DNA of 64,000 nucleotides, from contig NZ_BMEQ01000006.1 in assembly GCF_014636775.1 (NCBI RefSeq), forward strand, positions 1-64,000, read 5' to 3'. A program made the position numbers and the translations under genes. This document shows positions 16,303 through 27,239 of this stretch, piece by piece. Each line of letters begins with the position of its first letter. Positions within the stretch are counted from its first letter, which is position 1. The notes beneath the pieces were generated by a model, which was not told the origin of the DNA, made no database searches, and was given only the letters and a program-made list of their open reading frames with translations. This DNA is from Kocuria dechangensis. GTDB lineage: Bacteria > Actinomycetota > Actinomycetes > Actinomycetales > Micrococcaceae.

Positions 16303-16725
16303 ATGAGCTCCGCACCCTCCTCCCCCTCCCCGCGCCCGTCCGCGCGAGCCTCCTCGCGCCGACGCCGCCGGGACCGGGCGGCCGTGCCCCTCGCCGCGTC
16401 CGGGACCCAGCAGATGACCCTGCGCCGGGCGCCCAACATCTGGGCGTTCGTCGTGCTCGGCGGTCTGCTCGGCGTCGTCGCGGGCCTCCTCGTGGGCCTG
16501 GCCGGCGACGGCAGCGCGCAGTTCACCCAGGGGGCCGTGGTGATGTTCATGGTCTCGGTCGGGGCGGTGCTCGGCCTCCTCGCCGGCGCGGTCGCGGCCC
16601 TGGTGCTGGACCGGATCTCCGTGGCCCGCGCGCGGGCCGTCACCACCGAGGTCGTGGCCGGGGGCGCCGACGCCCCCGCCCCCGCGCGTCCCGACGACGC
16701 ACGGTCCGACGACCCGCAAGCATGA
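16303..16725 (+). CDS. Two-helix membrane protein upstream of purF
   Basis: The 140-residue protein has a basic, Ser/Pro/Arg-rich N-terminus of about 45 residues. Two transmembrane helices follow (about residues 47-65 and 78-105) with a short loop, then an Ala/Asp-rich tail. The ATG lies seven bases after TAGCCT at 16290-16295, which itself overlaps the preceding stop codon, so an internal leaderless promoter is possible. I know no function. The gene sits 16 bases upstream of purF in the same direction. Confidence 0.75.
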   Translation: MSSAPSSPSPRPSARASSRRRRRDRAAVPLAASGTQQMTLRRAPNIWAFVVLGGLLGVVAGLLVGLAGDGSAQFTQGAVVMFMVSVGAVLGLLAGAVAALVLDRISVARARAVTTEVVAGGADAPAPARPDDARSDDPQA

Positions 16726-16741
16726 GAGAAGGCCGATCGAC

Positions 16742-18487
16742 GTGATTCGCCCTGATGGACAACTCAGCCACGACCTGCTGCCCGGCGAGAAGGGCCCCCA
16801 GGACGCGTGCGGCGTGTTCGGCGTGTGGGCCCCGGGCGAGGACGTCGCGAAGCTCGCCTACTACGGCCTCTACGCGCTCCAGCACCGCGGCCAGGAGTCG
16901 GCCGGGATCGCCGCGAGCGACGGCGAGCGCATCGCGGTGTACAAGGACATGGGCCTCGTCTCGCAGGTCTTCGACGAGACGACCCTCAACACCCTGACCG
17001 GGCACCTGGCCGTGGGCCACTGCCGGTACTCCACCACCGGCGGCTCCCACTGGGCCAACGCCCAGCCGACCCTGGGCGCCACCCCGCACGGGACCGTGGC
17101 GCTCGCCCACAACGGCAACCTCACCAACTCGGCGGAGCTCTACGACAAGCTCATCGACAAGTCCGGGTTCCCCTCCCGCGGCGAGATGGCGCAGGGCAAC
17201 ACCACGGACACCGCCCTGGTGACGGCGCTGCTGGCCGAGCACCCGCACGGCTCGCTGGAGGAGGCGGCCCTGCACCTGCTCCCCCAGCTCGTGGGCTCCT
17301 TCTGCCTCGCGTTCATGGACGAGCAGACGCTCTACGCCGCCCGGGACCCGCAGGGCATCCGCCCGCTGGTGCTCGGCCGCCTGGACCGCGGCTGGGTGGT
17401 GGCCTCGGAGACCGCCGCGCTGGACATCGTGGGTGCGTCCCTGGTCCGCGAGATCGAGCCGGGCGAGTTCGTGGCGATCGACGAGAACGGGCTGCGCAGC
17501 CAGCGCTTCGCCGAGACCCGCCGCGCGGCCTGCGTGTTCGAGTACGTCTACCTGGCCCGCCCGGACACCACGATCAACGGCCGCTCCGTCTACGAGTCCC
17601 GTGTGGAGATGGGCCGCCGGCTCGCCCGCGAGCACCGCGTCGACGCGGACCTGGTGATGCCCACCCCGGAGTCCGGGACCCCCGCCGCCATCGGCTACGC
17701 GGAGGAGTCCGGGATCCCCTTCGGCAACGGCCTCGTGAAGAACGCCTACGTGGGCCGGACCTTCATCCAGCCCTCGGACACCATCCGCCAGCTCGGCATC
17801 CGGCTCAAGCTCAACCCGCTGAAGTCCGTGGTGGCCGGCAAGCGCCTGGTGGTCATCGACGACTCCATCGTGCGCGGCAACACCCAGCGCGCCCTCATCC
17901 GCATGCTGCGGGAGGCCGGGGCCGCGGAGATCCACGTGCGCATCTCCTCCCCGCCCATCAAGTGGCCCTGCTTCTACGGCATCGACTTCGCGTCCCGCGC
18001 GGAGCTGATCGCCAACGGGCTCGGCGTCGAGGAGATCCGGGCGTCCCTGGGCGCCGACTCCCTGGGCTACATCTCCGAGGACGGGATGATCGCCGCCACC
18101 CAGCAGGAGCGCGCCGAGCTGTGCACGGCGTGCTTCTCGGGGACCTACCCGACCCGTCTGCCGGACGCGGACAAGCTGGGCAAGAACGTGTTCGAGGCCC
18201 GCGGCCCCGTGGACGTCTCGCCCCGCCGCGCCGATGACGAGCCCTCGGTGGCGCGCCGGCCCGAACACGCCTCGGCCGTGTCCATCGACACGCACCCCTC
18301 GGCCGACGACGGGTTCTCCCGCCACGCGACGGAGCACGCCACCGTGTCCGACGAGGACAGCGGCGTCGCGGCCTCCTGCGTGGGCTGCGACCCCGGACCG
18401 GACTCCGACCTGGAGGACTTCCTGCTCCCCGAGGACAAGGTCCCCGCGGACGCCCCCGACCAGCACCAGACCGCGAAGGACGCCTGA
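16742..18487 (+). CDS. purF: Amidophosphoribosyltransferase
   Basis: The 581-residue enzyme catalyses the first step of purine synthesis, PRPP and glutamine to phosphoribosylamine. The glutaminase half begins at DACGVFGVW, where Cys becomes the N-terminal nucleophile after removal of about 22 residues. The PRPP-binding loop VVIDDSIVRGNTQR lies near residue 375. Cysteines CTACFSGTYP near residue 461 suggest the iron-sulfur or structural Cys set of Bacillus-type PurF. It starts at GTG. The last 90 residues form an acidic, Ala/Asp-rich tail beyond the usual end. purM follows two bases later. Confidence 0.96.
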   Translation: MIRPDGQLSHDLLPGEKGPQDACGVFGVWAPGEDVAKLAYYGLYALQHRGQESAGIAASDGERIAVYKDMGLVSQVFDETTLNTLTGHLAVGHCRYSTTGGSHWANAQPTLGATPHGTVALAHNGNLTNSAELYDKLIDKSGFPSRGEMAQGNTTDTALVTALLAEHPHGSLEEAALHLLPQLVGSFCLAFMDEQTLYAARDPQGIRPLVLGRLDRGWVVASETAALDIVGASLVREIEPGEFVAIDENGLRSQRFAETRRAACVFEYVYLARPDTTINGRSVYESRVEMGRRLAREHRVDADLVMPTPESGTPAAIGYAEESGIPFGNGLVKNAYVGRTFIQPSDTIRQLGIRLKLNPLKSVVAGKRLVVIDDSIVRGNTQRALIRMLREAGAAEIHVRISSPPIKWPCFYGIDFASRAELIANGLGVEEIRASLGADSLGYISEDGMIAATQQERAELCTACFSGTYPTRLPDADKLGKNVFEARGPVDVSPRRADDEPSVARRPEHASAVSIDTHPSADDGFSRHATEHATVSDEDSGVAASCVGCDPGPDSDLEDFLLPEDKVPADAPDQHQTAKDA

Positions 18488-18489
18488 CC

Positions 18490-19650
18490 ATGGCCCAGAA
18501 CCCCGCCTCCCCGAACCGTTCCGTCACCTACGCCGGCGCCGGCGTCGACGTCGAGGCGGGCGACCGCGCCGTCGAGCTCATGAAGAGCGCCGTCCAGGCG
18601 ACGCACAACCAGAACGTGGTCGGGGGCGTCGGCGGGTTCGCCGGGCTGTACGACGTCTCGGAGCTCCTGACCTACCGCAGGCCCTACCTCGCCACCTCCA
18701 CGGACGGGGTGGGCACGAAGGTCGCGATCGCCCAGACCCTCGACGTGCACGACACCATCGGCTACGACCTCGTGGGCATGGTCGTCGACGACATCGTGGT
18801 CGTCGGCGCGAAGCCGCTGTTCATGACCGACTACATCGCCACCGGCAAGGTCGTGCCCGAGCGGATCGCGGACATCGTGCGCGGCATCGCCGGCGGCTGC
18901 GAGCAGGCGGGCACCGCCCTGGTCGGCGGCGAGACCGCCGAGCACCCGGGCCTGCTGGCCCCGGACGAGTACGACGTCGCGGGCGCGGCCACCGGTGTGG
19001 TCGAGGCCGACGAGCTGCTCGGGCCCGACCGCGTCCGCTCCGGCGACGTCGTCATCGGCATGGCGTCCTCCGGGCTGCACTCCAACGGCTACTCCCTGGT
19101 GCGCAAGGTCATCAACGTGGCGGGCTGGTCCCTGGACCGCCAGGTCACGGAGCTCGGCCGGACCCTGGGCGAGGAGCTGCTCGAGCCGACCCGCGTCTAC
19201 GCCGCCGACGTCCTGGACCTGGCCGCGGCCTTCCCGGTCAACGGGGCCGACGGGACCACCGGTCAGGGCGTGCGCGGCTTCAGCCACGTCACCGGCGGCG
19301 GCCTCGCGGCGAACCTCGCCCGCGTCCTGCCCGGCGGGCTGGAGGCGACGGTCGACCGGTCCACCTGGGAGCTGCCCGCGATCTTCCAGCTCATCGGCCA
19401 GCTCGGCCACGTCCCCCTGCCGGACCTGGAGCGCACCCTCAACCTCGGGGTGGGCATGATCGCGGTCGTCGACCCGTCCGTCGCCGACGACGCCGTCGCC
19501 CACCTCAACGCCCGCGGGCTGAGCTCCTGGATCATGGGCAGCGTCGGCGAGATCGACCCGGCGGCCGACCACAGCGGCCCGGACTGGGTGCAGGGCGCCA
19601 AGGGCGTGGACGGCGGCGCGGTGCGCCTCGTCAACGCCTACGCGGGCTGA
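18490..19650 (+). CDS. purM: Phosphoribosylformylglycinamidine cyclo-ligase
   Basis: The 386-residue AIR synthetase closes the imidazole ring of AIR from FGAM using ATP. Conserved blocks are STDGVGTKVAIA, YDLVGMVVDDIVVVGAKPLFMTDY, VGGETAEHPG, GLHSNGYSLVRKV and HVTGGGLAANLARVLP. The length is slightly more than the E. coli enzyme (345), with an extra N-terminal and C-terminal segment typical of actinobacteria. It ends the rightward purine run and is followed by a very long inverted repeat that should terminate transcription. Confidence 0.96.
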   Translation: MAQNPASPNRSVTYAGAGVDVEAGDRAVELMKSAVQATHNQNVVGGVGGFAGLYDVSELLTYRRPYLATSTDGVGTKVAIAQTLDVHDTIGYDLVGMVVDDIVVVGAKPLFMTDYIATGKVVPERIADIVRGIAGGCEQAGTALVGGETAEHPGLLAPDEYDVAGAATGVVEADELLGPDRVRSGDVVIGMASSGLHSNGYSLVRKVINVAGWSLDRQVTELGRTLGEELLEPTRVYAADVLDLAAAFPVNGADGTTGQGVRGFSHVTGGGLAANLARVLPGGLEATVDRSTWELPAIFQLIGQLGHVPLPDLERTLNLGVGMIAVVDPSVADDAVAHLNARGLSSWIMGSVGEIDPAADHSGPDWVQGAKGVDGGAVRLVNAYAG

Positions 19651-19677
19651 GCCGGCACATCCCACCGGTTTCCACCG

Positions 19678-19736
19678 CCGAGGGGCGCCGTCCTGCCGGA
19701 GCACGCGAGTCGTTCCGGCAGGACGGCGCCCCTCGG
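19678..19736 (+). terminator. 23-pair perfect hairpin after purM
   Basis: Arms at 19678-19700 and 19714-19736 are perfectly complementary over 23 pairs with a 13-base loop. The hairpin starts 28 bases after the purM stop. No T-tract follows. It is the longest perfect inverted repeat I found in the window. Confidence 0.8.
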
Positions 19737-19839
19737 TGCGTGCCGGCGTGTGCCGACATCGGAGGACGCCCCGCCGACAAGGCGGCCGGCACTTGCTGCC
19801 GACGGGCCTGCCGGTGAGGCGTGCGAGGGAACGCAAAGA

Positions 19840-19864
19840 AGGTGCCCGTCCGTGACGGGCACCT
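19840..19864 (-). terminator. Terminator of the DUF3073 gene
   Basis: An 11-pair perfect stem (19840-19850 with 19854-19864) has a three-base loop. On the minus strand it is followed by TCTTTGCGTT, a weak T-rich tail. It ends about 40 bases past the DUF3073 stop. Confidence 0.7.
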
Positions 19865-19905
19865 CTGTTGCGGAATGCAGTTGAGACGAGCGGAGTTCCC
19901 GGTGG

Positions 19906-20130
19906 TTACCGGCGGAAGTCCTCGTCGTAGTCGTCGGCGTACTTGTCGACGTAGGCCGAGTACTCGTCCTCGTCCTCGTCGATGCGGTCCACGACAGGTT
20001 CCTCCACCGGGGAGGGCTGCTCGCTGCCGCGCAGCTCGCGCTGCAGAGCGGTCAGATCGGTCTGCGGGCTGAAGTACTTCATCTCCCGCGCCTGCCGTGT
20101 CGCCTTAGCCTTTTGACGGCCGCGCCCCAT
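19906..20130 (-). CDS. DUF3073 domain protein
   Basis: This 74-residue protein has the family's fixed start MGRGRQKAKATRQAREMKYF, followed by SPQTDLTALQREL and an acidic tail rich in Asp, Glu and Tyr. The function is unknown; the family occurs across actinobacteria, often near purM as here. No membrane segment or Cys is present. The basic N-terminus and acidic C-terminus suggest a nucleic-acid- or ribosome-associated role, which is only inference. It is a single-gene unit with its own terminator. Confidence 0.93.
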   Translation of the reverse strand: MGRGRQKAKATRQAREMKYFSPQTDLTALQRELRGSEQPSPVEEPVVDRIDEDEDEYSAYVDKYADDYDEDFRR

Positions 20131-20429
20131 GGCGTGACCCCCTCTGTCTCTTGGTCCGGGCGGCGGTACACAGGCACAGAGTACGGCCCCGGAAATGTCT
20201 TATGAATGGTTCGTGGGTCCAGGGTACATGTTTTGCCGGGTCGTTGCGCCCGCCCCCCGGGCCCGCAGGGCGCACTGTCGGGCACGTCACGGCCGGCGCT
20301 CCGGGAAGTGCCCCCGGGGATCCCGCGGTGGTCCCGCGACGCCTCTTCGACAGGCGCGACCGACCCGTCCACGGCAGGAGGGCCGCCGCCGGGGTCTCCC
20401 CCGGCGGCGGCCCTCCGGGGACCCGCCGC
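20131..20429. other. Intergenic region between DUF3073 and clpB
   Basis: Nearly 300 bases without a gene. The left part should hold the DUF3073 promoter; on the minus strand TACTCT at 20178-20183 is a plausible -10. The right part contains the clpB terminator hairpin at 20377-20416. I see no coding signal. Confidence 0.5.
20377..20416 (-). terminator. 18-pair hairpin after clpB
   Basis: Arms 20377-20394 and 20399-20416 pair perfectly over 18 bases with loop tctc. It starts 13 bases past the clpB stop on the minus strand. Confidence 0.75.
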
Positions 20430-23045
<2,616 letters not shown>

Positions 23046-23450
23046 GGGGGCTCCTTGTCGGTCGGACGAACGGGGACGAACCGGTCTGAACGCTTCTCCA
23101 CACCGAGTGCGCTCCAGGGGTTCAGCTAACCTGAGTCTATCGCACTCAACTCTGCTCGGCCAGGAAATGTTCCGGTCAGTACAGGGTTCCCGGAGGGCGC
23201 GGCTCCGGGGAAGACCAGCGGAAGATGTCGCGGTGGGATGTCGAGATCCCGCGCACGGCTCCGCCCCCGGGGGCGCGTTCGTCCGCCGCGGCACGGAGCG
23301 CGACCCATATCACATCCCTCTCAACCTGTCCAAGATCACACCCCAGAACCTTGGACGGGCTCGACACCGCCCGTAACATCGAAGCTTCATCCAGTTCGGC
23401 TCGACGACGCGCCTTCCACTCCACCCCTGCTCCACACGGAAGGAACCGCC
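23046..23450. other. Divergent clpB / MFS promoter region
   Basis: This 405-base non-coding region separates two divergent genes. The clpB side carries the HAIR operator. The MFS side is GC-rich with a moderately AT-rich segment at 23300-23340. I see no further repeats or genes. Confidence 0.5.
23130..23150 (-). promoter_or_regulatory. HAIR operator of clpB
   Basis: CCTGAGT-N7-ACTCAAC matches the HspR-associated inverted repeat CTTGAGT-N7-ACTCAAG at 12 of 14 positions. It lies 85 bases upstream of the clpB start, where it would overlap the -35 region. HspR itself is encoded at 51.4 kb in this window. Confidence 0.8.
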
Positions 23451-24662
23451 ATGTCCGCACCTCGCACTGCCGTGCTCCAGGTGGTCAACGCCCCCGGCCG
23501 CACCGGCACCCGCCTCGCCCTGTTCGCCCTCGCCCTCGGTGGCTTCGGCGTCGGCACCACCGAGTTCGCCTCGATGGGGCTGCTCCCCTTCATGGCCGAG
23601 GACCTCCACGCCTCCATCCCCTCCCTCGGCCACGCCATCTCGCTCTACGCCCTCGGCGTGGTCGTCGGCGCGCCGCTGATCACGTCCCTGACCGCCCGGG
23701 TGGAGCGCAAGACGCTCCTGCTCGGCCTGATGGCCGCATTCACCCTCGGCAACGCCCTGTCCGCCGCCGCGCCCACGCTCGACCTCCTGTACGTGGCGCG
23801 CTTCCTCTCCGGCCTGCCCCACGGGGCCTACTTCGGGGTCGCCGCCGTGGTGGCGTCCTCCCTGGTGCCCCGCGAACGCCGGGGCACGGCCGTGGCCCGC
23901 GTCGCCCTGGGGCTGACGGTCGCCAACATCGTCGGTGTGCCCCTGGCCTCCGCCCTCGGCGGCGCCCTGGGCTGGCGCTCCGGCTACGGCCTCGTGGTCG
24001 TCATCGGCCTGCTCACCGTCGCGGCCCTCGCCGTCTGGGTTCCGCGCACCCGCAACGACGGCGGCGTCTCCGTGGCCCAGGAGATCCGCGCGCTGGGCCG
24101 TCCCCAGGTGACCCTGACCCTCGTGGCCGGCGCGGTCGGCTTCGGCGGCATGTTCGCCGTCTACACCTTCATCTCCCCGATCCTGACCGAGCTCAGCGGG
24201 CTCGGCATCTCCACGGTGCCCTGGGTGCTGGCCGTGTTCGGCGTGGGCATGACCCTCGGCTCGCTGCTGGCCGGCCCGCTGGTCGACCGCTCGATCGAGC
24301 GCACCGCCATGGGCGCGGGCGCGGTCTCCGCGGTGGCGCTGGCCTTCTTCGGCCTGTTCGTCCACGTCCCGACCGCGGCCGTCCTCGGCGTGCTGTGGAT
24401 CGGGATCATGGGCTCCGTCTTCACCACCGCGCTGCAGATGCGCCTGCTGCGCGAGGCCAAGGATGCTCCCTCCCTGACCGCGGCCATGAACCACGCGGCG
24501 TTCAACCTCGCCAACGCGATGGGCGCCTTCCTCGGCGGGACCGTCATCTCCGCCGGGTGGGGCTACCGCTCCCCCGCCTGGGTGGGCGTCGGGCTGGCCC
24601 TGGCGGGCCTGCTCATCCTGGGCTACGCGGTCCGGCTGCACCGGTCCACCCAGCGGGCGTGA
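23451..24662 (+). CDS. MFS transporter (DHA1 family)
   Basis: The 403-residue protein has about 12 membrane helices. The N-terminal GVGTTEFASMGLLP block is typical of the YdhP/AraJ/SotB-like exporters in the DHA1 family. A basic linker between helices 2 and 3 (ARVERK) matches the MFS motif A position. It likely exports sugars, arabinose-like compounds or drugs with protons; the substrate cannot be read. I chose the ATG at 23451 with GGAAGGA upstream; open frames further upstream are not similar to anything. The gene ends directly in a tandem-repeat array that begins on its stop codon. Confidence 0.88.
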   Translation: MSAPRTAVLQVVNAPGRTGTRLALFALALGGFGVGTTEFASMGLLPFMAEDLHASIPSLGHAISLYALGVVVGAPLITSLTARVERKTLLLGLMAAFTLGNALSAAAPTLDLLYVARFLSGLPHGAYFGVAAVVASSLVPRERRGTAVARVALGLTVANIVGVPLASALGGALGWRSGYGLVVVIGLLTVAALAVWVPRTRNDGGVSVAQEIRALGRPQVTLTLVAGAVGFGGMFAVYTFISPILTELSGLGISTVPWVLAVFGVGMTLGSLLAGPLVDRSIERTAMGAGAVSAVALAFFGLFVHVPTAAVLGVLWIGIMGSVFTTALQMRLLREAKDAPSLTAAMNHAAFNLANAMGAFLGGTVISAGWGYRSPAWVGVGLALAGLLILGYAVRLHRSTQRA

Positions 24663-24796
24663 GCACCCAGCACGCCTGACCACCCAGCACGCCTGAGCAC
24701 CCAGGCGTCCTGAGGGCCCAGAAGTTCTGAACACCCAGCAGTCCTGAACACCCAGCAGTCCTGAACACCCAGCGGTCCTGAACACCCAGCGGTCCT
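24661..24796. repeat. Tandem array, eight 17-bp units
   Basis: Eight consecutive units of exactly 17 bases follow the pattern GARCACCCAGCRSKCCT. The last four are almost identical and the first four more diverged. The array starts on the second base of the MFS stop codon and ends just before the hairpin at 24803. The unit length is not a multiple of three, so coding is unlikely. Confidence 0.9.
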
Positions 24797-24802
24797 GAAC
24801 AC

Positions 24803-24849
24803 CCGCGGCCCGGAGGCCGGTCACTCCCCGACCGGCCTCCGGGCCGCGG
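24803..24849. terminator. Bidirectional 20-pair hairpin
   Basis: Arms 24803-24822 and 24830-24849 pair perfectly around the loop actcccc. It lies between two convergent genes, the MFS exporter and the hydrolase, and can serve both. Confidence 0.75.
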
Positions 24850-24867
24850 CACGTCCTGCCCCTGAGT

Positions 24868-25710
24868 TCAGGCGCCGCTCCGGGCCCGCCGTGCCACCGG
24901 GTCCACCGGCTCCTCCGACTCCACCGGCTCGTCCGACTCCACCGCCCGCACGAAGTCCGCGCACAGCCCCGGCCACTGGGCCAGCTCCGCGGGAGTCCCC
25001 GCCACGTGCAGGGCGTCGCCGGGCAGGACCGCCCGCAGCGCCTCGGCCGTCGACAGCGGGTGGGCGGCGTCCCCGGACCAGGCCAGCACCAGGGTCGGCA
25101 CGCCGATCCGGGACAGCGCGTCGAGCGGCGGGAGGTCGGTGGCGGCCGCGCCGCGCAGCACGGTGGGCAGCAGGCCCGGAGCGATCCGCGGCGGGTGCGT
25201 CTCCCGGTCGGCCACCGCCGGCGGCCGCGGCGCGCTCCGCCCGGCCCGGAGGTAGGCCTGGAGCCCGTGCCGCTCGACCAGCTCGGCGCTCTTCCGGTAG
25301 ATCGACGCCTGGCCGCGGCGCGAGGCCCAGGCGGTCGACGGCACGCACAGCGTGAGCGACCGGAACCGCTCGGGCCGGGCCAGCGCGGCGTGCAGCAGCG
25401 TGGCCGCACCCATGGACGGTCCGATGCCGTGCACCGGCTCGCCGGGCGCCACGGCGTCCAGCAGGTGCAGCAGGTCCTCGGCCAGCCGCGGCCAGGCCCA
25501 GTCGCCGGCCACCGGCTCCGCGGCGGAACGCCCGTGGCCGCGGGCGTCGTAGCGCACCGTCCGGTGGCCGGCGAGCCCGGCGGCCAGGTCAAGGCCCCCG
25601 GCGGTGTTGGCGGCGCGGTCGGACATCAGGCCGTGCAGCTGGACCACCGGCGGACCGGAGCCGGTCACGTCGTAGGACAACTGGCAGCGGGTGAGGTCGA
25701 GCGTCGGCAT
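24868..25710 (-). CDS. Alpha/beta hydrolase
   Basis: The 280-residue protein has the alpha/beta-hydrolase fold. Visible are VVQLHGLMSD (oxyanion HG motif), YDARGHGRS, and the nucleophile elbow GIGPSMGAAT with Ser at about residue 99. A late Asp lies in LAWSGDAAHPLS and a His near HVAGTPAELAQWP. No signal peptide is present, so it is cytoplasmic. The substrate is unknown; it may be an esterase, lactonase or haloperoxidase-like enzyme. The ATG lies six bases after a TAGCGT -10 element (25717-25722) with no ribosome site, so the mRNA is probably leaderless. Confidence 0.88.
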   Translation of the reverse strand: MPTLDLTRCQLSYDVTGSGPPVVQLHGLMSDRAANTAGGLDLAAGLAGHRTVRYDARGHGRSAAEPVAGDWAWPRLAEDLLHLLDAVAPGEPVHGIGPSMGAATLLHAALARPERFRSLTLCVPSTAWASRRGQASIYRKSAELVERHGLQAYLRAGRSAPRPPAVADRETHPPRIAPGLLPTVLRGAAATDLPPLDALSRIGVPTLVLAWSGDAAHPLSTAEALRAVLPGDALHVAGTPAELAQWPGLCADFVRAVESDEPVESEEPVDPVARRARSGA

Positions 25711-25802
25711 GCGCCCACGCTACGCCTGTGCGATCGTGGACGACGGTGGACCGTACGAGTCGTCGACGGCCGGACAGCGTCCCCCCCGACCAGGAGGTGC
25801 GC

Positions 25803-27134
25803 ATGCGGTTGACCAACATCACGCACGCCCGGCTGCCCGAGGGCCGCCTGTCCAGCTGCACGATCCCCGCCACTCGCACCGGCCGCCGGCTGCCGGTGTC
25901 CTTCGACCAGGGCATGCACGTCGGCGCCGGTCCCCGCCCGGGGACCTGGATGGCCGTGTCCCTGGAGCTGGCCGCGCCGGTGACCACCGCGGAGCTGGGA
26001 CGGGCCTGGGCCGGCGTGGTGGCACGCCATCCCACCCTGCGCACCGTCTTCTCCGCCGACGACGACGGCCGCCCCCGGCTCCACGAGATCGCCGACGCAG
26101 TGGAGCCGGTGTGGACCGGCCACGACGTCGGTCCCCTCGGGACGAGAGCCACCCTGCAGAGGGTGGTCGACGACGCCTGCTCTCCGCTGGCCCGGCCCTC
26201 GCACCGGCTGTGCCTGATCGAGCCCGCGGACGGGCCCGTCGTCGTCGTGATCGCGGCGGACCACTCCCACGTGGACGCCTGGTCCCTGCCCCTGCTCGCC
26301 CGGGACCTGGTCGACGGCCTGGCCGACGTCCGCGCCGGCCGCCCGGCCGGGGCGGGCCGTGAGCCAGCGGGGGCCTTCGTCGAGCACACGCGGGAGCTGG
26401 CGGCCCGTCCCCCGGCCCCGCCGCGGGTCGTGGAGCGGTGGGAGCAGATCCTCGCCGACGGCGGCGGCACCATGCCCGTGTTCCCGCTCCCCCTGGGCGA
26501 CCTCAGCACCCCGGCCCCCGAGACGGTCACCACCGACGACGTGCTCGGCGCCGACGGCCTGGAGCGGCTGGAGGCCCGGGCCGGCGAGCTCCGCGTCCGG
26601 CTCCTGGACCTCGTGGTCTCCGTGCTGAGCCGGGCGGCCGCCGACGTCACCGGCCGGCCGCTGCGCGCCGTCCTGCCGGTGCACAGCCGCACCGAGCCGC
26701 GGTGGCGCGACGCCGTGGGGTGGTTCATCACCAATTCGGTCCTGGACTGCGCGTCCTCCGACCCCCAGGACTGCCGGGCCGCCGTGCGCGAGACGCTGGA
26801 GCTGGGATCGCACGCCCTCGAGCCCATCATGCGGCCCCACGGCGGCATGCCCGTCCCGCCCGGCATGTTCATGCTGTCCTACCTGGACTACCGGCGGCTC
26901 CCGGTGACCCTGGCCCCGGAGCTGCAGGCGCAGCACATCTCCGCCTCGGCGCCGACCACCGGGGTGCAGGTGTGGTTCGTCGTCGGGGACAGCGGCCTGC
27001 ACCTGCGCGCCCGCTACCCGGGGACCGAGGAGGCCCACGTGTCGGTGGGCTCGTGGCTGGACGCCGTCGTGCGGGGACTGCGCACGGAGGCATCCAGGGG
27101 GCTGCCCTGCGGATCGGCGAGCCGCTCCGCCTGA
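25803..27134 (+). CDS. Stand-alone condensation-domain / PapA-like acyltransferase
   Basis: The 443-residue protein resembles the condensation/acyltransferase superfamily of NRPS C domains, PapA and wax-ester synthases. The catalytic HHxxxDG-type motif appears as HSHVDAW near residue 155, with the first His replaced by Asp-His (AADHSHVDAW) and Gly by Trp. An N-terminal block TAELGRAWAGVVARHPTLRTVF is typical of C domains. A later AVGWFITN and VLPVHSRTEP resemble the latch region. No carrier or adenylation domain is nearby. The ATG at 25803 follows AGGAGG by five bases. It likely joins an acyl group to a hydroxyl or amine; the substrates are unknown. Confidence 0.7.
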   Translation: MRLTNITHARLPEGRLSSCTIPATRTGRRLPVSFDQGMHVGAGPRPGTWMAVSLELAAPVTTAELGRAWAGVVARHPTLRTVFSADDDGRPRLHEIADAVEPVWTGHDVGPLGTRATLQRVVDDACSPLARPSHRLCLIEPADGPVVVVIAADHSHVDAWSLPLLARDLVDGLADVRAGRPAGAGREPAGAFVEHTRELAARPPAPPRVVERWEQILADGGGTMPVFPLPLGDLSTPAPETVTTDDVLGADGLERLEARAGELRVRLLDLVVSVLSRAAADVTGRPLRAVLPVHSRTEPRWRDAVGWFITNSVLDCASSDPQDCRAAVRETLELGSHALEPIMRPHGGMPVPPGMFMLSYLDYRRLPVTLAPELQAQHISASAPTTGVQVWFVVGDSGLHLRARYPGTEEAHVSVGSWLDAVVRGLRTEASRGLPCGSASRSA

Positions 27135-27239
27135 CCCCGCCGGCGGACGCCGCGGCGCCCCTGGTCACCGCCCTTCCGTCGCGCCTACCCTGGATTCCTG
27201 GCGTCGGTCGTGCTGGACCGGCGCCCGAGGGGGTCACCG

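Noticed and set aside
12465-16646. 1393-codon leftward frame running from purC across purD and beyond
   Set aside because: Only the purC part is real; the rest is an open shadow frame caused by high GC.
24661-24796. CRISPR array at the tandem repeats
   Set aside because: Units are contiguous with no unique spacers and no cas genes are present.
24613-24852. Leftward frame through the 17-bp array giving a 17-residue peptide repeat
   Set aside because: The repetition in the protein is a by-product of a 17-base DNA repeat read in three frames; no start context or family.
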